From Bacillota bacterium (lineage in GTDB: Bacteria > Bacillota > Clostridia > Lachnospirales > WQUN01): a stretch of DNA of 10,199 nt. The stretch lies in contig WQUN01000184.1 of NCBI GenBank assembly GCA_009782085.1, positions 1 to 10,199 of the forward strand, read 5' to 3'. The position numbers and the translations under genes were made by a program. The notes under the pieces are model-generated. The model had not been told where the DNA came from, did not search any database, and worked only from the letters and a program-made list of their open reading frames with translations. Below, in pieces: positions 1 to 6,615 of the stretch (its first letter is position 1; the number at the start of each line of letters is the position of its first letter).

Positions 1-214
1 GCCTGGCATAGAACGGGCTGTTGATAATCATGCCGATGACGGCGGCTTTCTTGACCATCCCCTGGTTGGCCGCGAACTCGTTCTGCGCTTTGTGCATGAA
101 CTCCAGCACGAAGCCGCGCACCATGGACAGGGCGTTCTCCCTGCCCAAGAGGATGACGAGAAGCAGAATCAGGATCGCCGCGCCGCAGACGGCGATGATT
201 GCGTTGCAGACCAT
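1..214 (-). CDS. Holin-like small membrane protein, C-terminal end cut by window edge
   Basis: This frame opens at an ATG (bases 214-212) preceded by AAAGGAGGG about six bases upstream, a strong ribosome binding site. It stays open to the left edge, giving 71 codons of a partial gene. Residues about 4-24 form a single strongly hydrophobic segment (rich in Ile, Leu, Val and Ala). An amphipathic stretch follows with alternating Met, Lys, Glu and Gln, including HKAQNEFAANQGMVKKAAVI. One N-terminal membrane anchor followed by a charged 'A-x-x-EF...G...KK..VI' stretch is the layout of LLH-type phage holins and similar small clostridial proteins, which would sit in the cytoplasmic membrane. The assignment is by layout and local resemblance only; no phage genes are visible next to it. 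It could equally be an unrelated small membrane protein. A strong terminator lies upstream, so it is probably transcribed separately from the genes to its right. Confidence 0.6.
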   Translation of the reverse strand, partial: MVCNAIIAVCGAAILILLLVILLGRENALSMVRGFVLEFMHKAQNEFAANQGMVKKAAVIGMIINSPFYAR

Positions 215-590
215 ACGGATCCCTCCTTTGTGATTTTGAGTTCCCTCGGAAAGTTGAAAATCGTATAAGAGCTATCATTCTGAGCGTAAGCGAAGAAACT
301 TTCCCCCATTGTAACGGCGCTATTTTGGCATAAAGAGAAAAATAAATATGCCGTAATCCTTAACCATCTGGCATTTCCCCGGAAATTCCGAACCCAAACT
401 GCGCCGCGTTTATTATACGGCAAATAAAATCTCGTTTAGTCCCGGCGTCGGTGAAATGGCATTTACTTCCTCCCATATTTTCATGTAAACAGCGCACCAT
501 AAAATCCTCAACGGCGCAGGTTTATGAAATAAAAAAGCTGGATTCGGATTATTTTGCGCAATGACCGCTTTGCTGAAAAGCAAAAAAAAG
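215..590. other. Intergenic leader without a supported gene
   Basis: This A+T-richer stretch between the terminator and the holin-like gene holds no coding region I can defend. It contains one degenerate arm (about 273-303) of the TGTCAT-CTGAGCG-AGCGAAG repeat family seen twice elsewhere in the window, with an extra base in the middle and no matching opposite arm. An 8-base inverted repeat (GGAAAGTT at 248-255, AACTTTCC at 297-304) surrounds most of that arm. On the minus strand there is a perfect TATAAT at bases 417-412 with no good -35, and a GGGAGGAA followed by an ATG that opens only eight codons (462-436). Confidence 0.5.
412..417 (-). promoter_or_regulatory. Possible -10 element upstream of the holin-like gene
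   Basis: TATAAT reads perfectly on the minus strand. No convincing TTGACA-like hexamer sits 16-18 bases upstream (ACTAAA is at the right distance) and there is no extended TG. If used, the leader before the holin-like ATG would be about 190 bases. This is a weak call based on one hexamer. Confidence 0.25.
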
Positions 591-614
591 GGCTCCGTCG
601 CCGGAGCCTTTTTT
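582..614. terminator. Rho-independent terminator, readable in both directions
   Basis: A perfect 7-base GC-rich stem (GGCTCCG at 591-597, CGGAGCC at 602-608) with a TCGC loop is flanked by eight As (582-589) on the left and six Ts (609-614) on the right. Read leftward, as the neighbouring genes are transcribed, the stem is followed by C and eight Ts, a textbook intrinsic terminator. It lies about 190 bases past the stop of the lipoprotein gene and ends that transcript before the holin-like gene. The matching A and T runs mean it could also stop transcription from the other side. Confidence 0.9.
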
Positions 615-630
615 CGCTTGTGTTTGATAT

Positions 631-738
631 TTTATACGAATCTCGATAAAAATCTTCACAGTCTGTCGCCGAGAATGCCGTTGAAGCGTTCGGCGTTTCG
701 GCTCCGCCTGTGAAGTATTAATCTGAGATTCGTATTAG
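631..738. repeat. Large imperfect palindrome, about 106 bases
   Basis: Two nested pairs of inverted arms are arranged symmetrically. The outer pair is TATACGAATCTC (633-644) against GAGATTCGTATT (725-736), 11 of 12 matching. The inner pair is CTTCACAG (654-661) against CTGTGAAG (708-715), perfect. The gap between outer and inner arm is nine bases on each side, so the structure is one long interrupted stem rather than two chance hairpins. The centre (about 662-707) is GC-rich with several CGCCG/CGGCG fragments. It lies between the lipoprotein stop and the terminator and would be carried in the 3' end of that transcript. It may be a MITE-like or REP-like element; no transposase is seen and no second copy occurs in the window. 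Confidence 0.6.
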
Positions 739-800
739 GAGCCGGCATGTTTGTTCTTGCCCTGCCGACATACCTCATTCGCCGCAAAAAACAAGCTGCC

Positions 801-2630
801 CTAACCGCTCGCTCTGCGAAGCGAGATGATGCGCCACTGCCCACTTTGAGCACTTAAATTGAAAGTATACGTCACGAGAGGATTACCTTTTTTGTCCGAC
901 GTGTTTACGGTTACCGACGAAGTTTGTCCGGCGGTTTTTTCGCTTGCTGTCATGCGGGGAAAATCGACGTTCGGGCCAAACTCCATTTCATAGCTCCAGA
1001 TAGCCGTAAACCAATCAAAGTTGCCCATGTCCAGACTGACTGGGCTGGCGCAGATTTCGTTGATGCGAGCCGCACTGTCGTCCGAAGGATATACCTGATT
1101 CAACGCCGTCAGCGAGAGATACTGCACCACCGCGTCCGTTGGGGTCGCGGGATAGTCTCCGACGTCCACGCCGCTTTTTCGCTGAATGAACTTACCGTCT
1201 TCAAATGCGTAAAATGTCGTTACGCCGTAATATAAAACATCGTAGCTATGCCGTTCGGACGTATAACCTCCGTAAGTGCCGTCGCTTTGCCTGTCGTCCA
1301 GGTAAGTGTCGCCCGCGCCGGTGGCTGACGCGTCATAGGCGACTTTATTCACTTCGGAGCCGGAGATGTTAAAAATCTCGATACCGAGCAAGTCATAACC
1401 GTCGTTGGTCACACCCACTATGATATACCACGCATCCGAGCCGGTAAACTGAACCAGCCACATCTTATAAGGCGTATACCCTTCGCCGATAAAATCCCGG
1501 CCTATCAGTTCGATATCGCCGCCGTTATCCCGAAGAACGAAACTCGCCTCGATCCAGTTTTGCGTCTCGTCATCCGCCTTTTGCCCGAACGCCGCCGTAA
1601 TCTCCGTGTTCCCATCGCCGTCCATGTCCGTTTCCTTATAAAACAGTTCGTCCATACCGGCGATGTCCGGATTCAGACCCGCCATGAATTGTATATATCG
1701 ATTCTGTGTAAAAGGTTGCTCGATGCACAAGGGTGTGTTGGGACTCGGCGTCGGAGCATGTTGAGTCAACAATTTCCATGTGTGAATAGTGATCTGATTA
1801 GTCTTCCAGTTGCTGCTTGTGTCAAGGTATCCCACGGAGCCGTACTTTTCACTCAACGTGATATATTCCTGTTCGGTAATACTCACTTCCGTACCGTTGA
1901 TATCCTTCGTGTGGGTATATGATGTATATCCGCTGTTTTCATCATAATCGCCGCCATACGAACGAAGCTTGTCAAGCGTTACTATATTCTCAGCCTGATC
2001 AATCTCGTAGAAGTCCTCCGCAACAAATTCAATATGCGTCCCCGAAATTTCCTCTATCACACAGTTGCCGCCGCTGTCAACACATAAGGCAAACTGGCTC
2101 CAACGTCCCACTTGAAGAAGCGATACAGGCTTTCCGTCTTGCAATCCATATATCCCGGTAATGAAGACATTTGTCCCTGCGGTGTTTCCATCTGTTATTC
2201 CAAGGTCCGCGCCGATCAGCAGTTCCGGCGCGCCGTCGCCGTTCAGGTCGTAGAAAGCATATGACAAAATTGGGTTGGTATCCTGGATGAAATAGGAACC
2301 GCCACCGTTCGGCGCTAGGCACACTCCGCTGCCCAAGATGCTTTCGTCGAAGTTAGTATAGCCGCTTTGCTCAAGCACGGTATACGCGTCAAGTACCGGC
2401 TTATATAAACCGGCGTAATCGGCAGTATCCGCACCGGATTTAGCCGTCTGAGCGGGACTGGGCAAAGGCGTCGCCGCGGTCGGTTCGGCCCGAGATGGAA
2501 CCGGCGCAGCAGTGGCCGTCGGAGGAAGGTCAGACGACGGTGCGGCCGTCGGCGTCGGAACCGTAGCGCCTGCGCAGCCCGCCAGAAAAACAACCAGCAC
2601 GGTTGCCGTCAGCCACGCATGCTTTTTCAT
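801..2630 (-). CDS. Secreted lipoprotein with Pro/Thr-rich spacer, two putative globular regions, function unknown
   Basis: The 609-residue product starts at an ATG with GGGAG about ten bases upstream. It has a lipoprotein signal: MKKH, a hydrophobic core (residues 7-16) and the lipobox LAGC with the lipidated cysteine at 19. The protein should therefore be anchored on the outside of the cytoplasmic membrane. Residues 20-65 are a Pro/Thr/Ala-rich spacer. A first globular part (about 70-290) contains DLNGDGAPELLIG (128-140), and a second (about 305-609) contains DMDGDGNTEI (335-344). Both are DxNxDG/DxDxDG calcium-loop-like motifs of the kind found in FG-GAP or dockerin-like repeats. A short linker HAPTPSPNTP (291-300) separates the two parts. 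The extreme C-terminus (about 570-605) is Ser/Thr-rich and ends in a QWRIISL strand. I do not recognise a named family. It has its own promoter just upstream and a terminator downstream, so it is probably monocistronic. Confidence 0.9.
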   Translation of the reverse strand: MKKHAWLTATVLVVFLAGCAGATVPTPTAAPSSDLPPTATAAPVPSRAEPTAATPLPSPAQTAKSGADTADYAGLYKPVLDAYTVLEQSGYTNFDESILGSGVCLAPNGGGSYFIQDTNPILSYAFYDLNGDGAPELLIGADLGITDGNTAGTNVFITGIYGLQDGKPVSLLQVGRWSQFALCVDSGGNCVIEEISGTHIEFVAEDFYEIDQAENIVTLDKLRSYGGDYDENSGYTSYTHTKDINGTEVSITEQEYITLSEKYGSVGYLDTSSNWKTNQITIHTWKLLTQHAPTPSPNTPLCIEQPFTQNRYIQFMAGLNPDIAGMDELFYKETDMDGDGNTEITAAFGQKADDETQNWIEASFVLRDNGGDIELIGRDFIGEGYTPYKMWLVQFTGSDAWYIIVGVTNDGYDLLGIEIFNISGSEVNKVAYDASATGAGDTYLDDRQSDGTYGGYTSERHSYDVLYYGVTTFYAFEDGKFIQRKSGVDVGDYPATPTDAVVQYLSLTALNQVYPSDDSAARINEICASPVSLDMGNFDWFTAIWSYEMEFGPNVDFPRMTASEKTAGQTSSVTVNTSDKKGNPLVTYTFNLSAQSGQWRIISLRRASG

Positions 2631-2663
2631 GCCCTTACTCCCTTATTCGTTTGACATCTATAC

Positions 2664-2672
2664 ATTATATCA
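2664..2672 (-). promoter_or_regulatory. Extended -10 promoter of the lipoprotein gene
   Basis: On the minus strand this reads TGATATAAT: a perfect TATAAT preceded by the TG of an extended -10 element. No good -35 hexamer is seen at 17 bases, which extended -10 promoters can tolerate. Transcription would start near base 2657, giving a leader of about 27 bases that includes the GGGAG ribosome binding site. This suggests that the lipoprotein gene is expressed separately from purE, whose stop is 85 bases upstream. Confidence 0.6.
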
Positions 2673-2715
2673 TAATTCTTCGATACATTGTACGCGTCCC
2701 GTCCGTAATCTCCCC

Positions 2716-3207
2716 CTACAGTTCTCCGGCGGCCAGCCGCTCCGCCTTTTCGATAACGCCGGCCTTCATTTCCTCCCTGTAGGCCCGCAGCTTTTCGCCG
2801 AGCGCCCCGTCGCCCACCGCCAGGATCGCGACCGCCAGTAGCGCCGCGTTGACGGCGTTGTTGATGGCCACGGTCGCCACAGGTACGCCCGAGGGCATCT
2901 GCACGATAGAATAGAGGGAGTCCAAGCCGCTAAGGGCCGCCGACCTGATCGGCACGCCTATGACCGGCAGAACGGTCAGCGACGCGGTCATGCCCGGGAG
3001 GTGGGCGGCCCCGCCCGCCGCCGCGATGATGACCGACAGGCCGCGAGCCTCGGCCGTGGACGCGTACTCGAACATGCGCTCAGGCGTCCTGTGGGCGGAG
3101 ACTATGTCCGCCTCATAGGGCACGCCGAATTTCTCCAGGACGTCCGCGGCCTCTTTCATAACCGGCCAGTCGGACGCGCTGCCCATGATAACGCCTACTT
3201 TGCCCAT
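2716..3207 (-). CDS. purE: N5-carboxyaminoimidazole ribonucleotide mutase (PurE, class I)
   Basis: PurE converts N5-CAIR to CAIR in de novo purine synthesis, in the cytoplasm, after the ATP-dependent carboxylation by PurK. The 163-residue product is close in length to bacterial PurE (about 160-170) and carries the family's main blocks: MGSASDW (8-14, phosphate and ribose binding), SAHRTP with the conserved His at 39, AAGGAAHLPGM (63-73, with His69), and PIRSAALSGLDSLYSIVQMP (86-105). The N-terminal AIR-binding layout and the SAHRTP/AHLPGM pair are typical of class I mutases rather than class II carboxylases. I chose the ATG at 3207 because GAGGGGG lies just upstream; a TTG six codons earlier overlaps the stop of the preceding gene and has no binding site. 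The start is 14 bases after the HAD phosphatase stop, so co-transcription is likely. No purK or other pur gene is visible in the window. Confidence 0.97.
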   Translation of the reverse strand: MGKVGVIMGSASDWPVMKEAADVLEKFGVPYEADIVSAHRTPERMFEYASTAEARGLSVIIAAAGGAAHLPGMTASLTVLPVIGVPIRSAALSGLDSLYSIVQMPSGVPVATVAINNAVNAALLAVAILAVGDGALGEKLRAYREEMKAGVIEKAERLAAGEL

Positions 3208-3221
3208 ATTTCCCCCTCGTT

Positions 3222-3872
3222 TCAAAAGATCAGCCCCGACGCGAGCTGATCCAGATTTTCCGCGATGACGGCGTGCGGATAGGCCGCGAGTTCATCGCGC
3301 CCGGCCGCCCCGGTCGTCACGCCGGCGAAATCCACTCCGGCCGCCCGAGCGGTCTGCGCGTCGATTGCGCTGTCGCCGACGTAGAGGGCCCTGCCCCTCG
3401 GCACGTTCAGGGCGTCTATGGCCACCAGCAGGCCCTCCGGGGCGGGCTTCGGCTCCGCGACGTCCTCGAAGCCGACAATAAGGTCTATCAAACGCTCCGC
3501 CTCGAACTTCCGGAGGACCTGGTCTATGCGGTAGTGGAACTTGTTCGTGACTATGGCTGTCGCGGCGCCGGCCGCTTTCAGGCGCTCAAGGAGATTCAGC
3601 GCCCCTGGCAAAAACGCGGTTTTGTCTGCCATTACCTCGTCGGCTTTTTCCCTGAAGCGGGCCGTAAACGCCCGGGCTTGCTCCTCGCCGCGGATGCCGG
3701 TCAGCGCGCGGAACACGTCGGCAAGCGTCATGCCCACGGTTTTCCGTATGTCCCCGTCCGGCGCGGGGCCAAGGCCCTGCGCGGCAAGGGCGAAGTTCAC
3801 GCTGTCCCGGATGGGCTCGAAGGCGTCGATCAAGGTGAAGTCGAAATCGAAAACGTAAGCGTCGTATTTCAT
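3222..3872 (-). CDS. HAD-superfamily hydrolase, phosphoglycolate phosphatase-like
   Basis: This is a 216-residue cytoplasmic phosphatase of HAD subfamily IA. All four motifs are present: motif I DFDFT (Asp9 nucleophile, Asp11 acid/base), motif II VTNK (Thr109), motif III with the Lys of EPKPAP (142), and motif IV GDSAID (Asp167, Asp171) for magnesium. The helical cap lies between motifs I and II (about 16-85). The family includes Gph (phosphoglycolate) and PpaX (pyrophosphate), and the substrate cannot be settled from sequence. Motif I has Phe where Gly is commonest (DFDGT); this variant occurs in the superfamily and leaves the catalytic residues intact. I chose the ATG at 3872 because GGGGA sits five bases upstream and the protein then begins MKYDAYVFDFD, as relatives do. 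In-frame ATGs at 3878 and 3884 are possible but have no binding site. The start is 17 bases after the pgi stop. Confidence 0.93.
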   Translation of the reverse strand: MKYDAYVFDFDFTLIDAFEPIRDSVNFALAAQGLGPAPDGDIRKTVGMTLADVFRALTGIRGEEQARAFTARFREKADEVMADKTAFLPGALNLLERLKAAGAATAIVTNKFHYRIDQVLRKFEAERLIDLIVGFEDVAEPKPAPEGLLVAIDALNVPRGRALYVGDSAIDAQTARAAGVDFAGVTTGAAGRDELAAYPHAVIAENLDQLASGLIF

Positions 3873-3889
3873 TCGCATCCCCATTCATT

Positions 3890-5290
3890 TCATATGATAT
3901 ATCTCCCGCTTTTCCCCGGCCTCGCCTCCATCTCCCGCCGCTTCTCCTCGTACCCCGGCCTGCCGAACATGGCGTAGGTGGCGTTCTTGCCCTCCTCCAC
4001 GCCGGGCTGGTCGAAGGCGTTGATACGCATCAGCTCCCCGGCGAAGGCCGTCGCGACCTCGAAGAAATAGATGAGCCGCCCCACGGTCTCCGCGCTGACC
4101 TCCGGGAGGGTGATGGTCATGTTGGGCTTCCCGGCCTTCAGGAGCGCGTACTCCGTGGCGGCCATCTCCGTCCGGATCAGCCGGTTGTGCGTGACCCCGC
4201 CCAGAAACCCGAGGCTTGGCATGTCGGCGTAGAGCCGCGGGATCTCTATCGTCCGCCGGAACTTCTCGACGCCGATGAAGACCACGATCTTGTCCCAGCG
4301 CCCCTCGGCGTAGAGCTGCACCATCGAGTGCTGGTCGGTCACGCCCAGGGCCTTGACAGGCGTCGTGCCGGCGTAGACCTCGTTGCCGTCAAAGTCGAAT
4401 TTCTTTCCCAGCGATTCCGCCCAGAGCTGGGCGAACCAGTCCGCGAAATACTTCAGCGAGTCCGCGTAGGGCATCATCACGACGATGTTGAGGCCCTTTT
4501 TCATGGCGATATAATTCAAAACGGCGAACATGTACGCGGGGTTTTTGTACGCGTCCGGGACGGAGCAGATTTTGTCCGCCTCGGCCGCGCCGCGCAGCAG
4601 CCCCTCTATGTCTATCCCGCAGAACGCCGCCGGCAGCAGGCCGACCGGGCACAGCTCCGAAAAGCGCCCGCCCACGCCCGACGGGATATAAAAGGTCCTG
4701 TAGCCTTCGCCGCGGGCGATCTTCACGAGAAGGCCCTTCTCGGCGTCCGTGGTGCAGACTATGCGCTCTCTCGCGGCCTCCGCGCCGAGCCTTTCCTCCA
4801 GGAGCGCCTTGATTATCATGAACTGCGACATGGTCTCCGACGTGCTCCCGGACTTGGAGATCACGTTGAATATGCACTTCGCCGGGTCGACCGCGTCGAA
4901 GAGCCCCGTCAGGCGCTCCGGGTCCACGTTGTCGGCCACGTAGAGCTTCGGGAAGCCGCCGCGCTTCTCTTTGGGCAGCTCGTTGTAGAACGGGTGGTTC
5001 AGCGCCTGCTGAACGGCCATCGGCCCCAGCGCCGAACCGCCGATTCCGAGCACGACGAAGGCCTCGGCCCTGTCCTTCATTTCGTTTGTGTATTTTTGGA
5101 TCTCGGCGACGGTCCCGCCTTGGTTATAGGGGAGCTCGCGCCAGTCCATGCCGCCGTTTTCGCGCTTTTGCGCCATGTCCTCGCCGGCGGTTCCGATCTG
5201 ATCGGACAAGGCGGCGATATCCTCCGGCGTCACGCCGTGTTTGCCGACGAACTCGGACATCATGTTGTTGTAGTCGAGGGTGAGATACAT
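3890..5290 (-). CDS. pgi: Glucose-6-phosphate isomerase
   Basis: This enzyme interconverts glucose 6-phosphate and fructose 6-phosphate at the entry of glycolysis, in the cytoplasm. At 466 residues it matches the shorter Gram-positive form (about 450) rather than the 550-residue enterobacterial form. Visible family blocks are GIGGSALGP (82-90), SKSGSTSET (145-153, phosphate-binding loop), GVGGRFS (205-211, with Arg209), QLWAESLGK (288-296, with the likely catalytic base Glu292), TDQHSMVQLY (318-327, with His321 for ring opening), and NAFDQPGVEEGK (424-435, with Lys435). The start ATG is preceded by TAGGAGG with a five-base spacer. The gene follows the deacetylase stop by 32 bases and precedes the HAD phosphatase by 17, so the group is probably one transcript. 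The C-terminal 20 residues are basic and unremarkable. Nothing is missing, and I consider the identification secure. Confidence 0.98.
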   Translation of the reverse strand: MYLTLDYNNMMSEFVGKHGVTPEDIAALSDQIGTAGEDMAQKRENGGMDWRELPYNQGGTVAEIQKYTNEMKDRAEAFVVLGIGGSALGPMAVQQALNHPFYNELPKEKRGGFPKLYVADNVDPERLTGLFDAVDPAKCIFNVISKSGSTSETMSQFMIIKALLEERLGAEAARERIVCTTDAEKGLLVKIARGEGYRTFYIPSGVGGRFSELCPVGLLPAAFCGIDIEGLLRGAAEADKICSVPDAYKNPAYMFAVLNYIAMKKGLNIVVMMPYADSLKYFADWFAQLWAESLGKKFDFDGNEVYAGTTPVKALGVTDQHSMVQLYAEGRWDKIVVFIGVEKFRRTIEIPRLYADMPSLGFLGGVTHNRLIRTEMAATEYALLKAGKPNMTITLPEVSAETVGRLIYFFEVATAFAGELMRINAFDQPGVEEGKNATYAMFGRPGYEEKRREMEARPGKSGRYII

Positions 5291-5322
5291 AAATGCCTCC
5301 TATTGAGAATGGGCTTACACGG

Positions 5323-6504
5323 TCAGTTCAGCTCATACAGCGTCCTGAACTCATACCCTTCCGCCCTGACCGCGTCGATTATGTCCGGCAAAGCCTCCGC
5401 GTTGGACTGGGAGACCGCGTGCAAAAGCAGTATCTCGCCGGGGTGCAGGTTGTTCATGACGTTGTCGAAAGCCGCCTGTTTTCCGGGCTGGGCGTCCGTG
5501 ACCCAGTCCTGGTAGGCGTAGCTCCAGAAGACCGTCGTGAAGCCGAGGTCTTTCGTCATGGACAGCGTCCGCTCGCTGTATTCGCCGTTCGGCGGCCTGA
5601 AAAAAGGGTCCATGTCCAGGCCGGTCACTTCCTTGAAATACCTGGCCGGCTCCGTTATCTCGTATATGACCTTGTCGTCGCCGCAGTCCGGCAGGCTCGG
5701 GTGCGTCACGGAATGATCCGCGCAGACGTGCCCCTCCGCGGCCATGCGCCTTACGAGGTCCGGATTGTCCCGGATAAACGTCTGCGTCAGGAAAAACGCC
5801 GCTTTGACGCCTTTTTCCTTTAATGTGTCCAATATAGCCGGGGTGTATCCGTTTTCGTAGCCCTCGTCGAAGGTGAGATATATCGCGCTGGCGCCGGTGT
5901 CTCCCAGGTAACGCGCGCCAAAGGCCGATATGTCGATCTCGGACGCGCCCCTCGTGGGCTTGTGGTCGCTGTTCTTCATGAAATACCAGCCGTACTTCGT
6001 GTTGGACAGCGCCCCGTCCGCGCGGGCCGCGGCTTCCTCCGCGGCGGATGTCTCCGCGTCCGGCGGCTGGGCCGCGCCGGGCGTCGGGGTCTCCGGGGCC
6101 GGCGTCGGGGTTTCCCGCTTCGGCGCGAGGGTTTCGGCGGCGGGTTCAGGCGTTTCGGAAGCGGCCGCCGGCCCGGGTTTTGCGGAGGGCGCCGCTTTGG
6201 GCGGCGCGCCGGGCGACGGCGCGGGCGTCGGCCGCGCGGCTTGTTCCTCCGCCGCTTCCCGGGAGGCCGGCTCCTCCGGCGAGGCGGAGGCCGGCTGGCC
6301 GGTCGCGGCGGCGGAGGCGGCCGGTGGCGCGGCCTGAGCGGCTGATATGTCGCTCACCAGGTTCCTTATTTTGCCGCGGTAAGCGTAACCCGTGACGGCG
6401 ACGGCGGCGGCCAGCAAAACAAGGAGTATCCTGCCGCCGGTCCCGGATTTTTTCTTTTTTCGTCTGACAGATTTTCTGGCGATGCGTATCCCCCCGCAGG
6501 GCAA
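5323..6504 (-). CDS. PdaA-like polysaccharide deacetylase (delta-lactam-forming), membrane-anchored
   Basis: The catalytic domain (about residues 170-396, numbered from the TTG at 6513) matches PdaA, which removes the acetyl group from N-acetylmuramic acid during spore-cortex muramic delta-lactam formation. It has the PdaA lead-in YGWYFMKNSDHKPTR (174-188), NodB motif 1 LTFDEGYENGYT (213-224), motif 2 HSVTH (267-271, metal ligands), motif 3 RPPNGEYSERTL (306-317), FWSYAYQDW (329-337) and LLLHAVS (362-368). A basic N-terminus (RRKKKK) and one membrane segment (about 29-45) orient the enzyme outside the membrane. A very long Ala/Pro/Glu-rich linker (about 56-168) joins the two. There is no ATG before the catalytic domain. 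I favour the TTG at 6504, nine bases after AGAGG; the upstream TTG at 6513 abuts that AGAGG and cannot use it. The AGAGG lies in the arm of a palindromic repeat. Confidence 0.9.
   Translation of the reverse strand: MPCGGIRIARKSVRRKKKKSGTGGRILLVLLAAAVAVTGYAYRGKIRNLVSDISAAQAAPPAASAAATGQPASASPEEPASREAAEEQAARPTPAPSPGAPPKAAPSAKPGPAAASETPEPAAETLAPKRETPTPAPETPTPGAAQPPDAETSAAEEAAARADGALSNTKYGWYFMKNSDHKPTRGASEIDISAFGARYLGDTGASAIYLTFDEGYENGYTPAILDTLKEKGVKAAFFLTQTFIRDNPDLVRRMAAEGHVCADHSVTHPSLPDCGDDKVIYEITEPARYFKEVTGLDMDPFFRPPNGEYSERTLSMTKDLGFTTVFWSYAYQDWVTDAQPGKQAAFDNVMNNLHPGEILLLHAVSQSNAEALPDIIDAVRAEGYEFRTLYELN
6080..6115. repeat. Short tandem repeat in the PdaA linker
   Basis: A 15-base unit, GGCGTCGGGGT(C/T)TCC, occurs at 6080-6094 and again at 6101-6115 with a 21-base period (14 of 15 matching). 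It encodes the Thr-Pro-rich repeat PTPAPETPTP in the linker between the membrane anchor and the deacetylase domain. Such in-frame repeats commonly change linker length by slippage without touching the catalytic domain. Confidence 0.5.
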
Positions 6505-6511
6505 TAATGGC

Positions 6512-6609
6512 AACCTCTATTTACTGTCATCCTGAGCGTAGCGAAGGATCAACCAAAACTCAGGATTCTTCGCTACTCTCAGAATGACAAAAAAAGGTTT
6601 ATAGAGGTT
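6512..6609. repeat. Palindromic repeat, TGTCAT/GCGAAG family, copy 1
   Basis: This is a long inverted repeat between the URO-D-like gene and the deacetylase gene. The outer arms AACCTCTAT (6512-6520) and ATAGAGGTT (6601-6609) match perfectly. The inner 26-base arms (6525-6550 and 6564-6589) contain TGTCAT, CTGAG and GTAGCGAAG and match at 23 positions. The loop is 13 bases (6551-6563). A run of seven As (6589-6595) on one side makes the element slightly asymmetric. Arms of this kind (TGTCATxCTGAGCGxAGCGAAG) are, from memory, a common dispersed hairpin family in many bacterial genomes; no protein is encoded. On the minus strand the hairpin is not followed by a T run, so it is not an ordinary terminator for the gene upstream. 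Confidence 0.85.
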
Positions 6610-6615
6610 ACTAAA

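Noticed and set aside
169..423. 84-codon minus-strand frame overlapping the holin-like gene
   Set aside because: It begins at a TTG without a ribosome binding site, runs through the leader repeats, and overlaps the better supported frame with its AAAGGAGGG site.
436..462. GGGAGGAA followed by ATG and eight codons
   Set aside because: The binding site is good but the frame is too short to support as a gene without expression or conservation; it could be a leader peptide.
413..581. Minus-strand open frame of about 56 codons ending at two stops (413-415, 410-412)
   Set aside because: It starts only at a TTG in the T run of the terminator or at an ATG (484) without a binding site, and the product resembles no family I know.
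2651..2680. TTGACA on the plus strand near a TA-rich stretch
   Set aside because: No acceptable -10 lies 16-18 bases downstream and no plus-strand gene follows. The same stretch is better explained by the minus-strand extended -10.
3208..3225. Upstream TTG start for purE, adding six residues
   Set aside because: It overlaps the stop of the HAD phosphatase and lacks a binding site, while the ATG at 3207 has GAGGGGG before it and gives the usual PurE N-terminus.
4187..5515. 442-codon open frame on the plus strand
   Set aside because: It lies opposite pgi, has no ribosome binding site or recognisable domain, and its Arg/His/Val-rich composition is typical of the antisense of a GC-rich gene.
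5930..6395. Three overlapping plus-strand frames rich in Gly, Ala and Arg
   Set aside because: They are antisense to the Ala/Pro-rich linker of the deacetylase; low complexity on one strand creates open frames on the other.
6525..6589. Palindrome copy 1 as a terminator of the URO-D-like gene
   Set aside because: Reading leftward, the hairpin is followed by GTAAATAGAGG, not a T run; the T run lies on the upstream side of the stem.
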